Origin: Yeosuana sp043876835
Lineage (GTDB): Bacteria; Bacteroidota; Bacteroidia; Flavobacteriales; Flavobacteriaceae
Reading direction: 5' to 3'
DNA: 64,000 nucleotides
Assembly: GCF_043876835.1 (NCBI RefSeq)
Contig: NZ_JBAWJZ010000004.1
Span: forward strand, 186,001-250,000
Part shown: positions 51,901 through 60,938 of the stretch, in pieces
Layout: every line of letters begins with the position of its first letter
Position numbering within the stretch: the first letter of the stretch is position 1
Notes under the pieces: generated by a model
The model's input: only the letters and a program-made list of their open reading frames with translations
Databases searched by the model: none
Told to the model about the DNA's origin: nothing
Made by a program: the position numbers and the translations under genes

Positions 51901-53178
51901 CTAATAGTTGTATTTATCTTTCCAGCGTTGTTTTAAAAAATCCAGATAGGCTTTTTCGCGGGCATTATTTCCGGGTTCATAAAGTTTAGTACCTTTAAGT
52001 TCATCGGGCATAAACTCTTGGTTTGCAAAATTGTTTTCGTAGCTATGGGCGTATTTATAATGTTCGCCATAACCAAGTTCTTTCATTAATTTGGTCGGGG
52101 CATTCCTTATATCTAATGGCACAGATAAATCACCTGTTTCTTTTACCAGTTGTTGCGCATTACTTATAGCCATATAAGAAGCATTACTTTTTGGAGAGCA
52201 TGCCAGATAAGTGGCACATTGACTGAGAATAATCCTTGATTCCGGGTAACCTATAGCTGCAACCGCCTGAAATGCATTGTTGGCAATTACCAAAGCCGTT
52301 GGGTTAGCATTGCCAATATCTTCGCTAGCTAAAATAAGCATGCGTCTGGCAATAAACTTTACATCTTCACCACCTTCTATCATTCGGGCTAACCAGTAAA
52401 CGGCAGCATTGGGATCACTTCCTCGAATGGATTTTATAAAAGCCGAAATAATATCGTAATGCTGCTCACCGGTTTTGTCATATCTAACCGTATTATTCTG
52501 GATTTTTTTCAGTACAGACTCATCTGTGATGATGATTTCGTCTGTATCTTCTGAATTGATAATAAGTTCAAAAATGTTTAAAAGTTTTCTGGCATCACCA
52601 CCCGAAAGCTTTAAAAGGACATTAGTTTCTTTAAGTGTTATGTTTTTTTTTGATAGATAAACATCTTGTTCAACGGCCCGCTTTAAAAGCGTTTCCAGAT
52701 CGTTTTTATCAAATGAATTAAGTATATAAACCTGACAGCGAGATAAAAGTGCAGGTATCACTTCGAAACTGGGGTTTTCAGTAGTGGCGCCTATAAGAGT
52801 TATCCAGCCTTTTTCGACAGCCTGCAATAAAGAATCTTGTTGCGATTTACTAAAGCGATGAATTTCATCAATGAATAAAATAGGATTTTTCGTGGTAAAC
52901 AACCCGCCACTTTGTTTGGCCTTATCAATAACATCGCGAATGTCTTTTACGCCAGAATTGATGGCACTTAAGGTATAAAATGGCCTACCAGATTCTGTAG
53001 CAATAATATTTGCCAAAGTTGTTTTGCCTGTGCCCGGTGGACCCCAAAAAATCATGGATGGAATAAGCCCTTGCTTTATCTGTGGCGTTAATGAACCCTG
53101 TTTACCAACTAAATGGGATTGACTCAAATAATCGTTGAGGGTTTTGGGTCGTAATCGTTCGGCTAAAGGTTCATTCAT
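51901..53178 (-). CDS. rarA: Replication-associated recombination protein A
   Basis: A 425-residue AAA+ ATPase of the RarA/MgsA/WRNIP1 family acting at stalled replication forks. RLRPKTLNDYLSQSHLVGKQ, Walker A GPPGTGKTT, Walker B LFIDEIHRFSKSQQD and sensor 1 IGATTENPSFE are intact; the C-terminal tetramer domain has EGGEDVKFIARRMLILASED. Convergent with the envelope-cluster gene and divergent from the rhomboid gene. Confidence 0.95.
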   Translation of the reverse strand: MNEPLAERLRPKTLNDYLSQSHLVGKQGSLTPQIKQGLIPSMIFWGPPGTGKTTLANIIATESGRPFYTLSAINSGVKDIRDVIDKAKQSGGLFTTKNPILFIDEIHRFSKSQQDSLLQAVEKGWITLIGATTENPSFEVIPALLSRCQVYILNSFDKNDLETLLKRAVEQDVYLSKKNITLKETNVLLKLSGGDARKLLNIFELIINSEDTDEIIITDESVLKKIQNNTVRYDKTGEQHYDIISAFIKSIRGSDPNAAVYWLARMIEGGEDVKFIARRMLILASEDIGNANPTALVIANNAFQAVAAIGYPESRIILSQCATYLACSPKSNASYMAISNAQQLVKETGDLSVPLDIRNAPTKLMKELGYGEHYKYAHSYENNFANQEFMPDELKGTKLYEPGNNAREKAYLDFLKQRWKDKYNY

Positions 53179-53300
53179 AGAAGTAAAATTAAAGTAATTT
53201 TTTAATTTTTGGTCTTGGCTTCAATAAAAAATATTTGATATTTAACTGACATTTTAGCATTTATAATAATGTTGGTTGACTATTTGCTACTTTTATTATT

Positions 53301-54029
53301 ATGAAAGAAGAAGAGCATTTTAAATTTTCTACAGGTGTTGTTGCTTATCCAATTGCAATTACCCTTTTTATTTGGCTGGTATTTTGGTTTGAAGTTCGCT
53401 TTGGGTTTAATTTCACAAAATTTGGAATTTATCCGCAAGAAATTAAAGGGTTGAAAGGAATTATTTTTAGCCCTTTTATACATGGCGATATTTACCATAT
53501 TTACCATAATACTATTCCTTTATTTATATTATCGATGGCCTTGTTTTATTTTTACAGACCAATTGCATGGAAAATCCTTCTTTTTGGAATTTTAATATCT
53601 GGATTTTTAACTTGGTGTATTGGGCGACCATCCTACCATATTGGCGCTAGCGGATTAATATATGTACTTGTTAGTTTTATTTTCTTTAAAGGCGTATTTG
53701 CAAAATATTACCGACTTATAGCCTTATCGTTACTTGTGATTTTTCTTTACGGAAGTATGATATGGTATGTGTTTCCAATAGAAGAAAACATGTCTTGGGA
53801 AGGACATTTATCTGGATTGATTACCGGATTAGCCTTTGCCTTATATTTTAAAAAGGAAATTCCTAAACCTCAAAAATATATATGGGAAGATGAAAATTAT
53901 AATGCCGATGATGACCCTTTTTTAAAACAGTTTGATGAAAATGGAAACTTTATAGAATATATAGAACCTAAAGTTGAACAACAGGAACAACCAACTATTA
54001 ACTATAACTATAAAGAAAAAGAGGATTAA
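53301..54029 (+). CDS. Rhomboid family intramembrane serine protease
   Basis: A 242-residue membrane protease. Six hydrophobic segments lie within residues 10-190. The nucleophile Ser is in GASGLIYVL and the catalytic His in WEGHLSGLITGLAF. FSPFIHGDIYHIYHNTIPLF includes the HxxxN oxyanion-hole motif. The C-terminal 50 residues are hydrophilic and acidic. The substrate is not predictable. Its last 4 bp overlap the convergent rlmB gene. Confidence 0.92.
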   Translation: MKEEEHFKFSTGVVAYPIAITLFIWLVFWFEVRFGFNFTKFGIYPQEIKGLKGIIFSPFIHGDIYHIYHNTIPLFILSMALFYFYRPIAWKILLFGILISGFLTWCIGRPSYHIGASGLIYVLVSFIFFKGVFAKYYRLIALSLLVIFLYGSMIWYVFPIEENMSWEGHLSGLITGLAFALYFKKEIPKPQKYIWEDENYNADDDPFLKQFDENGNFIEYIEPKVEQQEQPTINYNYKEKED

Positions 54030-54760
54030 ATACGTTGTCTCACCACTTCATACAAAAACGCACCACAGGCAACAGATACATTAAGGGATTCGATGTCTCC
54101 AAGCAACGGTAATTTTGCTTTATCATCAACAATTTTCAATATGGATGGATTGATGCCTCTATCTTCAGATCCCATGATAATGGCACAAGGTTCAACAAAA
54201 CTTACGTCATATAAAGTGTTTTCTGTTTTTTCGGTGGCAGCAATAACTTTTATGCCGGAGGCCTGCATATAAAAAACAGCATCTTTTATATGATCTACTT
54301 TGCAGATGGGAACTTTAAAAACGGCACCAGCACTCGTTTTAATGGTGTCGCCATTTACAGGGGCACCACCTTTTTTTTGTATTATGATACCATTTACGCC
54401 AGTGCATTCGGCAGTTCTAATGATGGCTCCAAAATTTCTAACATCACTTATTTGGTCTAACAATAGAAATAAAGGCTTTTTGCCAGATTCAATAACATTT
54501 ACCACTAACTGATCTAAATCATAAAATTCTATAGGAGATATTTGGGCAACAGCCCCTTGGTGATTGCTTTTAGTAAGTCTGTTCAGTTTTTCAACCGGAA
54601 CATATGAAGAGCTCACGTCTTTCTTTCTCAACAAACTTTCTAGCTCTGTAAAAAGTTCGCCTTTTAAACCTTTTTGAAGAAATACTTTATCAATAGTTTT
54701 ATCGGCATTTATTGCTTCAATAATTGCTCTTATTCCAAAAATTTGTGTTTGATCTTGCAT
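54026..54760 (-). CDS. rlmB: 23S rRNA 2'-O-methyltransferase RlmB
   Basis: A 244-residue SpoU/TrmH-family knotted methyltransferase that methylates G2251 in 23S rRNA (E. coli numbering). An N-terminal L30e-like domain (FGIRAIIEAINADKTIDKVF) precedes the knot with motif 1 RNFGAIIRTAECTGV, motif 2 IIMGSEDRGI and motif 3 PLLGDIESLNVSVACGAFLY. The frame opens earlier at 54784, but the ATG at 54760 (MQDQTQIFGIRAI) fits the family; the extra part lies in a terminator hairpin. Confidence 0.93.
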   Translation of the reverse strand: MQDQTQIFGIRAIIEAINADKTIDKVFLQKGLKGELFTELESLLRKKDVSSSYVPVEKLNRLTKSNHQGAVAQISPIEFYDLDQLVVNVIESGKKPLFLLLDQISDVRNFGAIIRTAECTGVNGIIIQKKGGAPVNGDTIKTSAGAVFKVPICKVDHIKDAVFYMQASGIKVIAATEKTENTLYDVSFVEPCAIIMGSEDRGINPSILKIVDDKAKLPLLGDIESLNVSVACGAFLYEVVRQRI

Positions 54761-54773
54761 GGGGTAAAGGTAT

Positions 54774-54805
54774 AAAAAAACCACCTTTATATAAGGTGGT
54801 TTTTT
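54774..54805 (-). terminator. Intrinsic terminator of the SusC/SusD operon
   Basis: AAAAACCACCTT and AAGGTGGTTTTT form a stem of about 11 bp with a short TATAT loop and a T run on the minus strand, 20 bp downstream of the last lipoprotein gene and just ahead of rlmB. Confidence 0.85.
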
Positions 54806-54824
54806 AAATAATCTAAATCAAGAT

Positions 54825-55322
54825 TTAAGGATAATCTTCTATTTTAGCAGTGCTTTTATAACCTTCATATATCCATGGTTCACCAGGAATATCAGAAAAT
54901 TCTACTTCAAAATGAATACTATCTACTGTCTCCCCACTTGGGGTAGTAGCACCACCTTTAGTGATTGAGCCGTTAATAGTAACAGTTACACCATAATAGT
55001 GCTCATCTGCATCGGTAGCAGAAAAAGTCAAAGTATTAGGATCAAAATTTACTTTAGCAAGCAAACCCCAGCCATGACCTTGGTCATCTATCCATATTTT
55101 ATCTGCGTCATTGTCGCCAGTATTAAGAGTTGATATGGTATTATGATCATAAAAGTCTCCATCCCAATACATGTCAACAACCCATGTTCCTCGTACATCA
55201 TCAGTAAGGACTCCATTAGGTTCTGGAGTAACATCGTCTTCTTCACAAGAAACAAAAGAAGTCATTAATGTAAGACTTAATAATAAAAGGCTTAACTTTT
55301 TTAAAATTATATTATATTTCAT
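54825..55322 (-). CDS. Small lipoprotein at the end of the SusC/SusD operon
   Basis: A 165-residue lipoprotein: signal ends MTSFVSC with Cys27; then an acidic linker EEDDVTPEPNG and a beta-sandwich-like domain (VRGTWVVDMYWDGDFYDHNT, HYYGVTVTINGSITKGGATT). It has no hit I can name; proteins in this place of Sus-like loci are often surface glycan- or peptide-binding. Last gene of the operon, 15 bp after the previous gene. Confidence 0.7.
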   Translation of the reverse strand: MKYNIILKKLSLLLLSLTLMTSFVSCEEDDVTPEPNGVLTDDVRGTWVVDMYWDGDFYDHNTISTLNTGDNDADKIWIDDQGHGWGLLAKVNFDPNTLTFSATDADEHYYGVTVTINGSITKGGATTPSGETVDSIHFEVEFSDIPGEPWIYEGYKSTAKIEDYP

Positions 55323-55337
55323 TTTTTTAATTTTTGA

Positions 55338-56093
55338 TTAATAGTAATCTTCAGTTTGAGTAAAGACAGTTACGAACGCATAAGGGCCAGCATCCCAGTT
55401 AACTTTTAGTGTTAGAGTTTTGGCAACAGGATCTACTGTTAAACTAGTAAAAGTATTAACTCCTCCGAATGTATTAGTAGTAACAGTACCTTCGCTAGTA
55501 AAATCGTTTGCTGCTATATTATTGGCTTTAAGGACCAAACCTAGTGTGGCATAAGCGACACCAAGTCCTCTTCCGTATTCATACCAACCACCTTGTGCAT
55601 CAGATATTGCATATCTATCATTGCCCAAGTCCTTAATAATAAAAGGACCGTTATCCTGGTATCCAGAAGGAGAACTGCCGTTCCTTGAAACGGAAGCTGT
55701 ATACATACCAGCGATACTAGTTACAAGATCACCATTACATTCAGGGTACAAGACTACTCTATTTGAAGTAGCTGCAATGCCGTCGTCATTAAAAGCGCTA
55801 TATGAGACTAAATAAACATCAGGACCACCTTCTACTGAAGTTCCTCCAAAGTATTTCCCTTTTACACGTGTTTCTAAATCTATTTCTGCCCCTCCAGCTG
55901 TTGCCACTGCTCCTGGATCAGAATAAGAGGTTGCATTACAATCAAGCACAACATTACCTCCATCGAGCGTAATCTTAGGTAAATAAGTGATTCTTGATGC
56001 ATTATCACCAAGATATGGTGTATCACTATCAGTACAATTGGTCAGCATCAATCCAATGATTGAAAATGTAAATAATAATTTAAATCTTTTCAT
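55338..56093 (-). CDS. DUF5011-like immunoglobulin-fold lipoprotein
   Basis: A 251-residue lipoprotein with Cys20 (MLTNC). PKITLDGGNVVLDCNATSYS then DPGAVATAGGAEIDLETRVK is the DUF5011/BT_2262-type Ig domain; the C-terminal half (GMYTASVSRNGSSPSGYQDN, FTSLTVDPVAKTLTLKVNWD) resembles domains of surface lipoproteins in polysaccharide or protein utilisation loci. Probably a surface binding protein working with SusD; ligand unknown. It starts 14 bp after the SusD-like gene. Confidence 0.75.
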   Translation of the reverse strand: MKRFKLLFTFSIIGLMLTNCTDSDTPYLGDNASRITYLPKITLDGGNVVLDCNATSYSDPGAVATAGGAEIDLETRVKGKYFGGTSVEGGPDVYLVSYSAFNDDGIAATSNRVVLYPECNGDLVTSIAGMYTASVSRNGSSPSGYQDNGPFIIKDLGNDRYAISDAQGGWYEYGRGLGVAYATLGLVLKANNIAANDFTSEGTVTTNTFGGVNTFTSLTVDPVAKTLTLKVNWDAGPYAFVTVFTQTEDYY

Positions 56094-56107
56094 ATTTAAT
56101 TTTTTTA

Positions 56108-57571
56108 TTAATTATCCCAAAATATTTTATCCGTAATAAGTCTTTGCGGTAATGCATTAGGGTTTAAACTTCTTTCTGTTTCTGGATATAACCATGTAGA
56201 AGGGAAGCCGTTATTTGGTAGCACCGATAATGGTGGATTTTGCCAAATTCCATCAGAAAATAATCTACTCTGAGTTCTATCAAACCTACGGGCTTCTATC
56301 CATCCCTCATCTTCTTGAGTTCCGTTTAAAGATATCCATTTTTGAATTGCAATCATATCAATTTTATCAACCAATGGATCTGAACTGGAGTATCCAAGAG
56401 CGCTTAAATAAGATGCTGAATCTGCAGCAAGACCCATGTAAGTAAAATTTAATGCAACTGCTGTTTCGAATGCATCTGTTTCGTCGTCTGCTGTTCCATA
56501 TCGTGCATCGGCTTCAGCTCTTAAAAACCAAACCTCCCATGGACTCATTAAAAGGACAGGCTTATCTTGGCCATAAGAATAGTTGTTAGCCAAGCTGTAA
56601 TTAGTTGCTGGTGCTGTAAATGGTTCATCATCTATGGTACCTTGATCTATACCATGTAATTGTCCTGCAAAAGTTCCTGTAGTTGCTTTTGTATACAATA
56701 CCTCACCTCTAGGATCTTCTAAATCTGTAATCACATTTAAAAATGCATTACTAGCAAAATAAAACATACCAACTCCAAATTCAGCTCTGGCAAACATTGG
56801 ATTTTGATCACCGGAAGCACCAGAAAAAGGTATAACAGGCATGTCTGCTACGGTCTCAATAAACGTACCAGAAGATATTAGACTTTGAATAACGGCTCCT
56901 TGAGGATTAACTTCAGAAGTTCTCATAAGAACTCTCAATTTCAAAGAATTGACAAATTTTTTCCATTTAGAGATATCACCACTATAAATAAAATCTGCGC
57001 TTCCAACTTCTCCTTCAGCGGCCACATCGAATTCACTTAATGCTTCATCTAACATAGTTACTAAAGCAGGGTAAATTACAGTCTCAGCAGAATCATAATT
57101 TGGAGCCAATATTGAACCATCATTAATAGCGCCTGATACGGCTTCTGTAAATGGAATATCTCCAAAATGGTCTACCAACCCTTGATACATATAAGCTATT
57201 AAAGTTTTAGAGATACCGCGATAGGCAGCGGAATTACTATTTTTATTAATATAACTTAAATCTGCAAGGACATTGGCATAAGCACGTTGCCAGTAACCAT
57301 TATTATCAGTAGCTGCTGAAATGTAACGTTCTGGATTTCCAGTTGAAACTCCAATACCCCAAGTGTTGTATTGTGACCATAGAAATGAGTCACTGTAATT
57401 TAAATCTGTCTCGATAACGTATCCCATAAAGCCAAGAGCCGAAGCTAAAATCTGTGAATCACCAGCTGAAGGGAATGTATTAGGGTCTATATTAACTTCT
57501 TCTAAACTATCTTCACATGAAAAGCTTAGTGTTAAAAATAGAATAAGAATTATTTTAAAATTGTTCTTCAT
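56108..57571 (-). CDS. SusD/RagB-like outer-membrane lipoprotein
   Basis: A 487-residue surface lipoprotein pairing with the SusC-like transporter as its lid. From the ATG at 57571 it opens MKNNFKIILILFLTLSFSC (Cys19); the longer frame from 57661 starts inside the susC gene. SusD-like segments of the SusD_2 type: DPNTFPSAGDSQILASALGF, LVDHFGDIPFTEAVSGAIND, KWKKFVNSLKLRVLMRTSEV, and WFLRAEADARYG near the C-terminus. It starts 16 bp after the susC-like stop. The nutrient is unknown. Confidence 0.92.
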   Translation of the reverse strand: MKNNFKIILILFLTLSFSCEDSLEEVNIDPNTFPSAGDSQILASALGFMGYVIETDLNYSDSFLWSQYNTWGIGVSTGNPERYISAATDNNGYWQRAYANVLADLSYINKNSNSAAYRGISKTLIAYMYQGLVDHFGDIPFTEAVSGAINDGSILAPNYDSAETVIYPALVTMLDEALSEFDVAAEGEVGSADFIYSGDISKWKKFVNSLKLRVLMRTSEVNPQGAVIQSLISSGTFIETVADMPVIPFSGASGDQNPMFARAEFGVGMFYFASNAFLNVITDLEDPRGEVLYTKATTGTFAGQLHGIDQGTIDDEPFTAPATNYSLANNYSYGQDKPVLLMSPWEVWFLRAEADARYGTADDETDAFETAVALNFTYMGLAADSASYLSALGYSSSDPLVDKIDMIAIQKWISLNGTQEDEGWIEARRFDRTQSRLFSDGIWQNPPLSVLPNNGFPSTWLYPETERSLNPNALPQRLITDKIFWDN

Positions 57572-57587
57572 CGTATTATTTTTTTTG

Positions 57588-60500
57588 TTAAAATGACAAT
57601 TGTATGTTAAGCCCAAAGCTTCTAGAAGAAGGTGTTTGAGTGGTCTCAATACCTTGTGCATTGCCTGTTAAAGCAGGTCCATTTACTTCTGGATCTGCAT
57701 ATTTATTTCCGTCTGGTAACCAGTATTTTAGGTTTTTACCATAAAGTGATAATCTAGCATTTGTCAAAAATACATTTTCCAACATCTTTTTTGGAAATGT
57801 ATAACTCAATTCAACCTCTCTTAATTTCAAATAACTTGCATCAATTAAATGATCTGTAACTGGCGCATCAAAATCAGTCCAATATTGTTCTTCAGTTATT
57901 ATATTTGTATTTTCAGAATAAGTTCCGTCACCATTATCTACTACGGAATTTGGAAATATAAAAGGCTCTCTATTAAATTCAGTAGTTCTAAGAGCAGTAC
58001 CATTAAAATGAGTATTATATGAGGTTTGAGAAGCAAAGTATCCTCCTTTTTTCATATCAAATAAGATTTTAAATCCAAAACCTTTATATTGGGTATTGGC
58101 ACCAAAACTCATTAAGTAATCAGGTTGAAAATTGCCTATATAGTCATCATCAGCATATACTGGATAGCCAGTGTTAGGATCAACAATAACTTGTCCTTGA
58201 TCATTATACTTATAATCATTACCTTTGAAAGTACCAAAAGGTAGACCTTCCTTCGCTACTAAAGTAATTGTTGTACCAGCAGCAAACCCAAATTGTCCTA
58301 CGGTTAATTCATCTATATCATCAGAAATTTTGATAACTTCACTTTCGTTTTTGGAATAAGTTCCAAATAGTTCAAAATCCAAACCATCAACTACTCCGTT
58401 AAGTGGTTTAAGACTTAAAGTAACTTCATGACCTTTATTCACCATCTTACCAATATTACTTGTAGTTGTTGTATACCCTGTAGATCTAGGTAGGCTAATA
58501 GATACGATTTGATCTGAATGGTCTGAATGATAATAAGTATAAGAAACATTTACTTTATTATTAAAGAAACCAAGATCAGCACCAACTTCATAAGTAGTAG
58601 TAAGCTCTGGTTTTAAATCAGGATTTCCAATCGTATTTCCAATGGTGAATCCTGGTACTCCATTTTTCGGGAAGAATAATGAATAATCTCCTAAGCCAAC
58701 AATATCAGGGTTTCCAATAAAATATGAATTTAGAAGATATATACCTGCATCTTTACCTGAAGTACCATAACTTCCTCTAATCTTACCGTAGTTTAAAATA
58801 TCGTTTTTAATATTGAAAAGGTCAGTAATTATAACTGAAGCTCCTACCGCACCATATAGAAATGAATTGCTTTGTGCAGGAAGTGTAGAAGACCAGTCAT
58901 TTCTGGCAGAAAATTCTAAAAATGCTGCATTCTTGTAACCAATACTGGCATTACCTAAAACACCATAAATTCTATATTTGCTTCTAAACATATTAGAACC
59001 AGGTGTTTGTACACTATTTGATAAGTTAAATACATCAGGAACAACCAATCCTCCAACTGTAAATCCAGTTAATGATTTAGATTCTTTTTGAAAGAAATTA
59101 TAACCTGCAGAAGCAGTTATTTTAAAATCTTTATTAAGTTCTTTGGTGTAATTTGCTAAAAAACTAGCATCAAGTGTTAATGTTCTATCATTATAATTAG
59201 TATAATCTCCTAAGGAACTATGTTTAGTATTACGTGTTGCAATTTCTGCATTATCAGTCCAAACTAATTGTGGTGCTGGAGTAAAAGTTGGTGTCCATAT
59301 ATCTGTTTGAGTAGTTACAATATTTCCACCAAAACGACCTGTTAAGGTTAGATCACTAATAATTTCATAGGATAGGGATGCATTTGCAAGAAAGTTATCA
59401 ATATTCGCCTCATTCCCATATTCATTTAAAATGAAATATGGATTTACAGAGGAATAAGAACCCCAATAACCATTTATGTCGTGAAATGGACTTTTATAAT
59501 CTCTTAATTCAGTAAATGGAATATTAATTGGAGATTGTACTGCCATGGCATAAGCGTTGTTACCTTCAAACGCACGAGATCCTTCTTGTGCAGTATTTTG
59601 TTTAACATTGGCATAACTAACTTTAAAATTTGATTGCAACTTATCGCTCAATTTAGCCGAAGAGTTGAAAGTAATGTTATTCCTTTTGTAGTAGGTGTTA
59701 TCTAGAACCCCTGTTTGATTTGTATTGCCATAAGATGCAAAGTATGAAAATCCATCAGTAGTACCAGATATGTTGAAACTATGCGTTTGAGTATAACCAG
59801 TATTAAAAAAATCTTCTAATTGGTTTGGTACTGCACTATATGGTCTAAGCAATGCTTCTAAGGAACCATCACCATCTGAATCAATTGGGGAAGTCCAAGG
59901 CCTAATAACACCATCTACTCTAGGTCCCCAAGACCAGTTCTCACCTGAATCAAGGCTAATATTACCATATCCTTGACCGAATTGATTTTGGCGTTTTAAA
60001 ATAACATAAGCCTCTTCCATAGAAGAAGAACCATTATAATTAATTTTCAATTTATCGCCTTTACTACCAGATTTGGTTGTAATCAAAACAACACCAGAAG
60101 CACCACGAGAACCATATAAAGAGGTTGCAGAAGGGCCTTTAAGTATAGTTACAGATTCAATATCATCTGGATTTATATCATTAAATCTATTTCCAAAATC
60201 TGAATATCCAGTTGTAGAACCTCCATCTCCACCTCGAGTAGCAGAGTTGTCAATAGCTACACCATCAACAACGATTAATGCATTGTTATTTCCTGTAAGC
60301 GATCCTTCGCCCCTAAGTACAATTCTTGTAGACGCCCCTACAGAACCTGAACCAGTTGATAATTTTACACCAGCAGTTTTACCTCTTAATGCTTCTAAAG
60401 CATTTTTATTAGGTGTTGATAATAAGTCTTCAGATTTTACCGTTTGGTTAGCATAAACTGTTTCTCTTGCATTTCTGTCACCAGTACCCAAAGCAGTTAC

Positions 60501-60818
60501 AACAACTTCTTCTAAAGTTTCTGCATCTTCTTTCATAGAGACATTAACTGTGCTGGAAGCACCAATAGGTATTTCTTGTGTGGTATATCCAACAAAACTA
60601 AAGACAAGAGTAGACCCTTGACTTGTTGAGATTGAATACTTACCATCGAAATCTGTTGAAGTACCTGATGTAGTACCTTTAATTAAGACTGTGGCTCCAG
60701 GAAGCGGTAAACCAGAAGCGTCTAATACTGTGCCTGAAATAGTCTTTTCTTGAGCAAACGTTATTTGCACAACAAACGCTAGAAATAGCGTTAGAATTCC
60801 ACTAAACTTTGTTTTCAT
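57588..60818 (-). CDS. SusC/RagA TonB-linked outer-membrane transporter
   Basis: A 1076-residue TonB-dependent transporter. Signal 1-22, a carboxypeptidase-D-like N-domain (ISGTVLDASGLPLPGATVLI), TonB-box region EDAETLEEVVVTALGTGDRN, plug domain with SLTGNNNALIVVDGVAIDN and the typical RGASGVVLITTK, then a 22-strand barrel ending NIQLSF. In Bacteroidota these bring in large oligosaccharides or peptides with SusD. It heads a four-gene operon with SusD and two lipoproteins; no glycoside hydrolase, regulator or protease lies next to it. Confidence 0.95.
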   Translation of the reverse strand: MKTKFSGILTLFLAFVVQITFAQEKTISGTVLDASGLPLPGATVLIKGTTSGTSTDFDGKYSISTSQGSTLVFSFVGYTTQEIPIGASSTVNVSMKEDAETLEEVVVTALGTGDRNARETVYANQTVKSEDLLSTPNKNALEALRGKTAGVKLSTGSGSVGASTRIVLRGEGSLTGNNNALIVVDGVAIDNSATRGGDGGSTTGYSDFGNRFNDINPDDIESVTILKGPSATSLYGSRGASGVVLITTKSGSKGDKLKINYNGSSSMEEAYVILKRQNQFGQGYGNISLDSGENWSWGPRVDGVIRPWTSPIDSDGDGSLEALLRPYSAVPNQLEDFFNTGYTQTHSFNISGTTDGFSYFASYGNTNQTGVLDNTYYKRNNITFNSSAKLSDKLQSNFKVSYANVKQNTAQEGSRAFEGNNAYAMAVQSPINIPFTELRDYKSPFHDINGYWGSYSSVNPYFILNEYGNEANIDNFLANASLSYEIISDLTLTGRFGGNIVTTQTDIWTPTFTPAPQLVWTDNAEIATRNTKHSSLGDYTNYNDRTLTLDASFLANYTKELNKDFKITASAGYNFFQKESKSLTGFTVGGLVVPDVFNLSNSVQTPGSNMFRSKYRIYGVLGNASIGYKNAAFLEFSARNDWSSTLPAQSNSFLYGAVGASVIITDLFNIKNDILNYGKIRGSYGTSGKDAGIYLLNSYFIGNPDIVGLGDYSLFFPKNGVPGFTIGNTIGNPDLKPELTTTYEVGADLGFFNNKVNVSYTYYHSDHSDQIVSISLPRSTGYTTTTSNIGKMVNKGHEVTLSLKPLNGVVDGLDFELFGTYSKNESEVIKISDDIDELTVGQFGFAAGTTITLVAKEGLPFGTFKGNDYKYNDQGQVIVDPNTGYPVYADDDYIGNFQPDYLMSFGANTQYKGFGFKILFDMKKGGYFASQTSYNTHFNGTALRTTEFNREPFIFPNSVVDNGDGTYSENTNIITEEQYWTDFDAPVTDHLIDASYLKLREVELSYTFPKKMLENVFLTNARLSLYGKNLKYWLPDGNKYADPEVNGPALTGNAQGIETTQTPSSRSFGLNIQLSF

Positions 60819-60938
60819 TTTACGATTTATTTGAATTAGTCAATGCCAAAAATCATAATAAAAAGTTAATAAAACAATAAATTTTGGTTAAAATTCACAT
60901 TTTACTTAAAAAAAAAATCAAAATACATGAGTATATGC

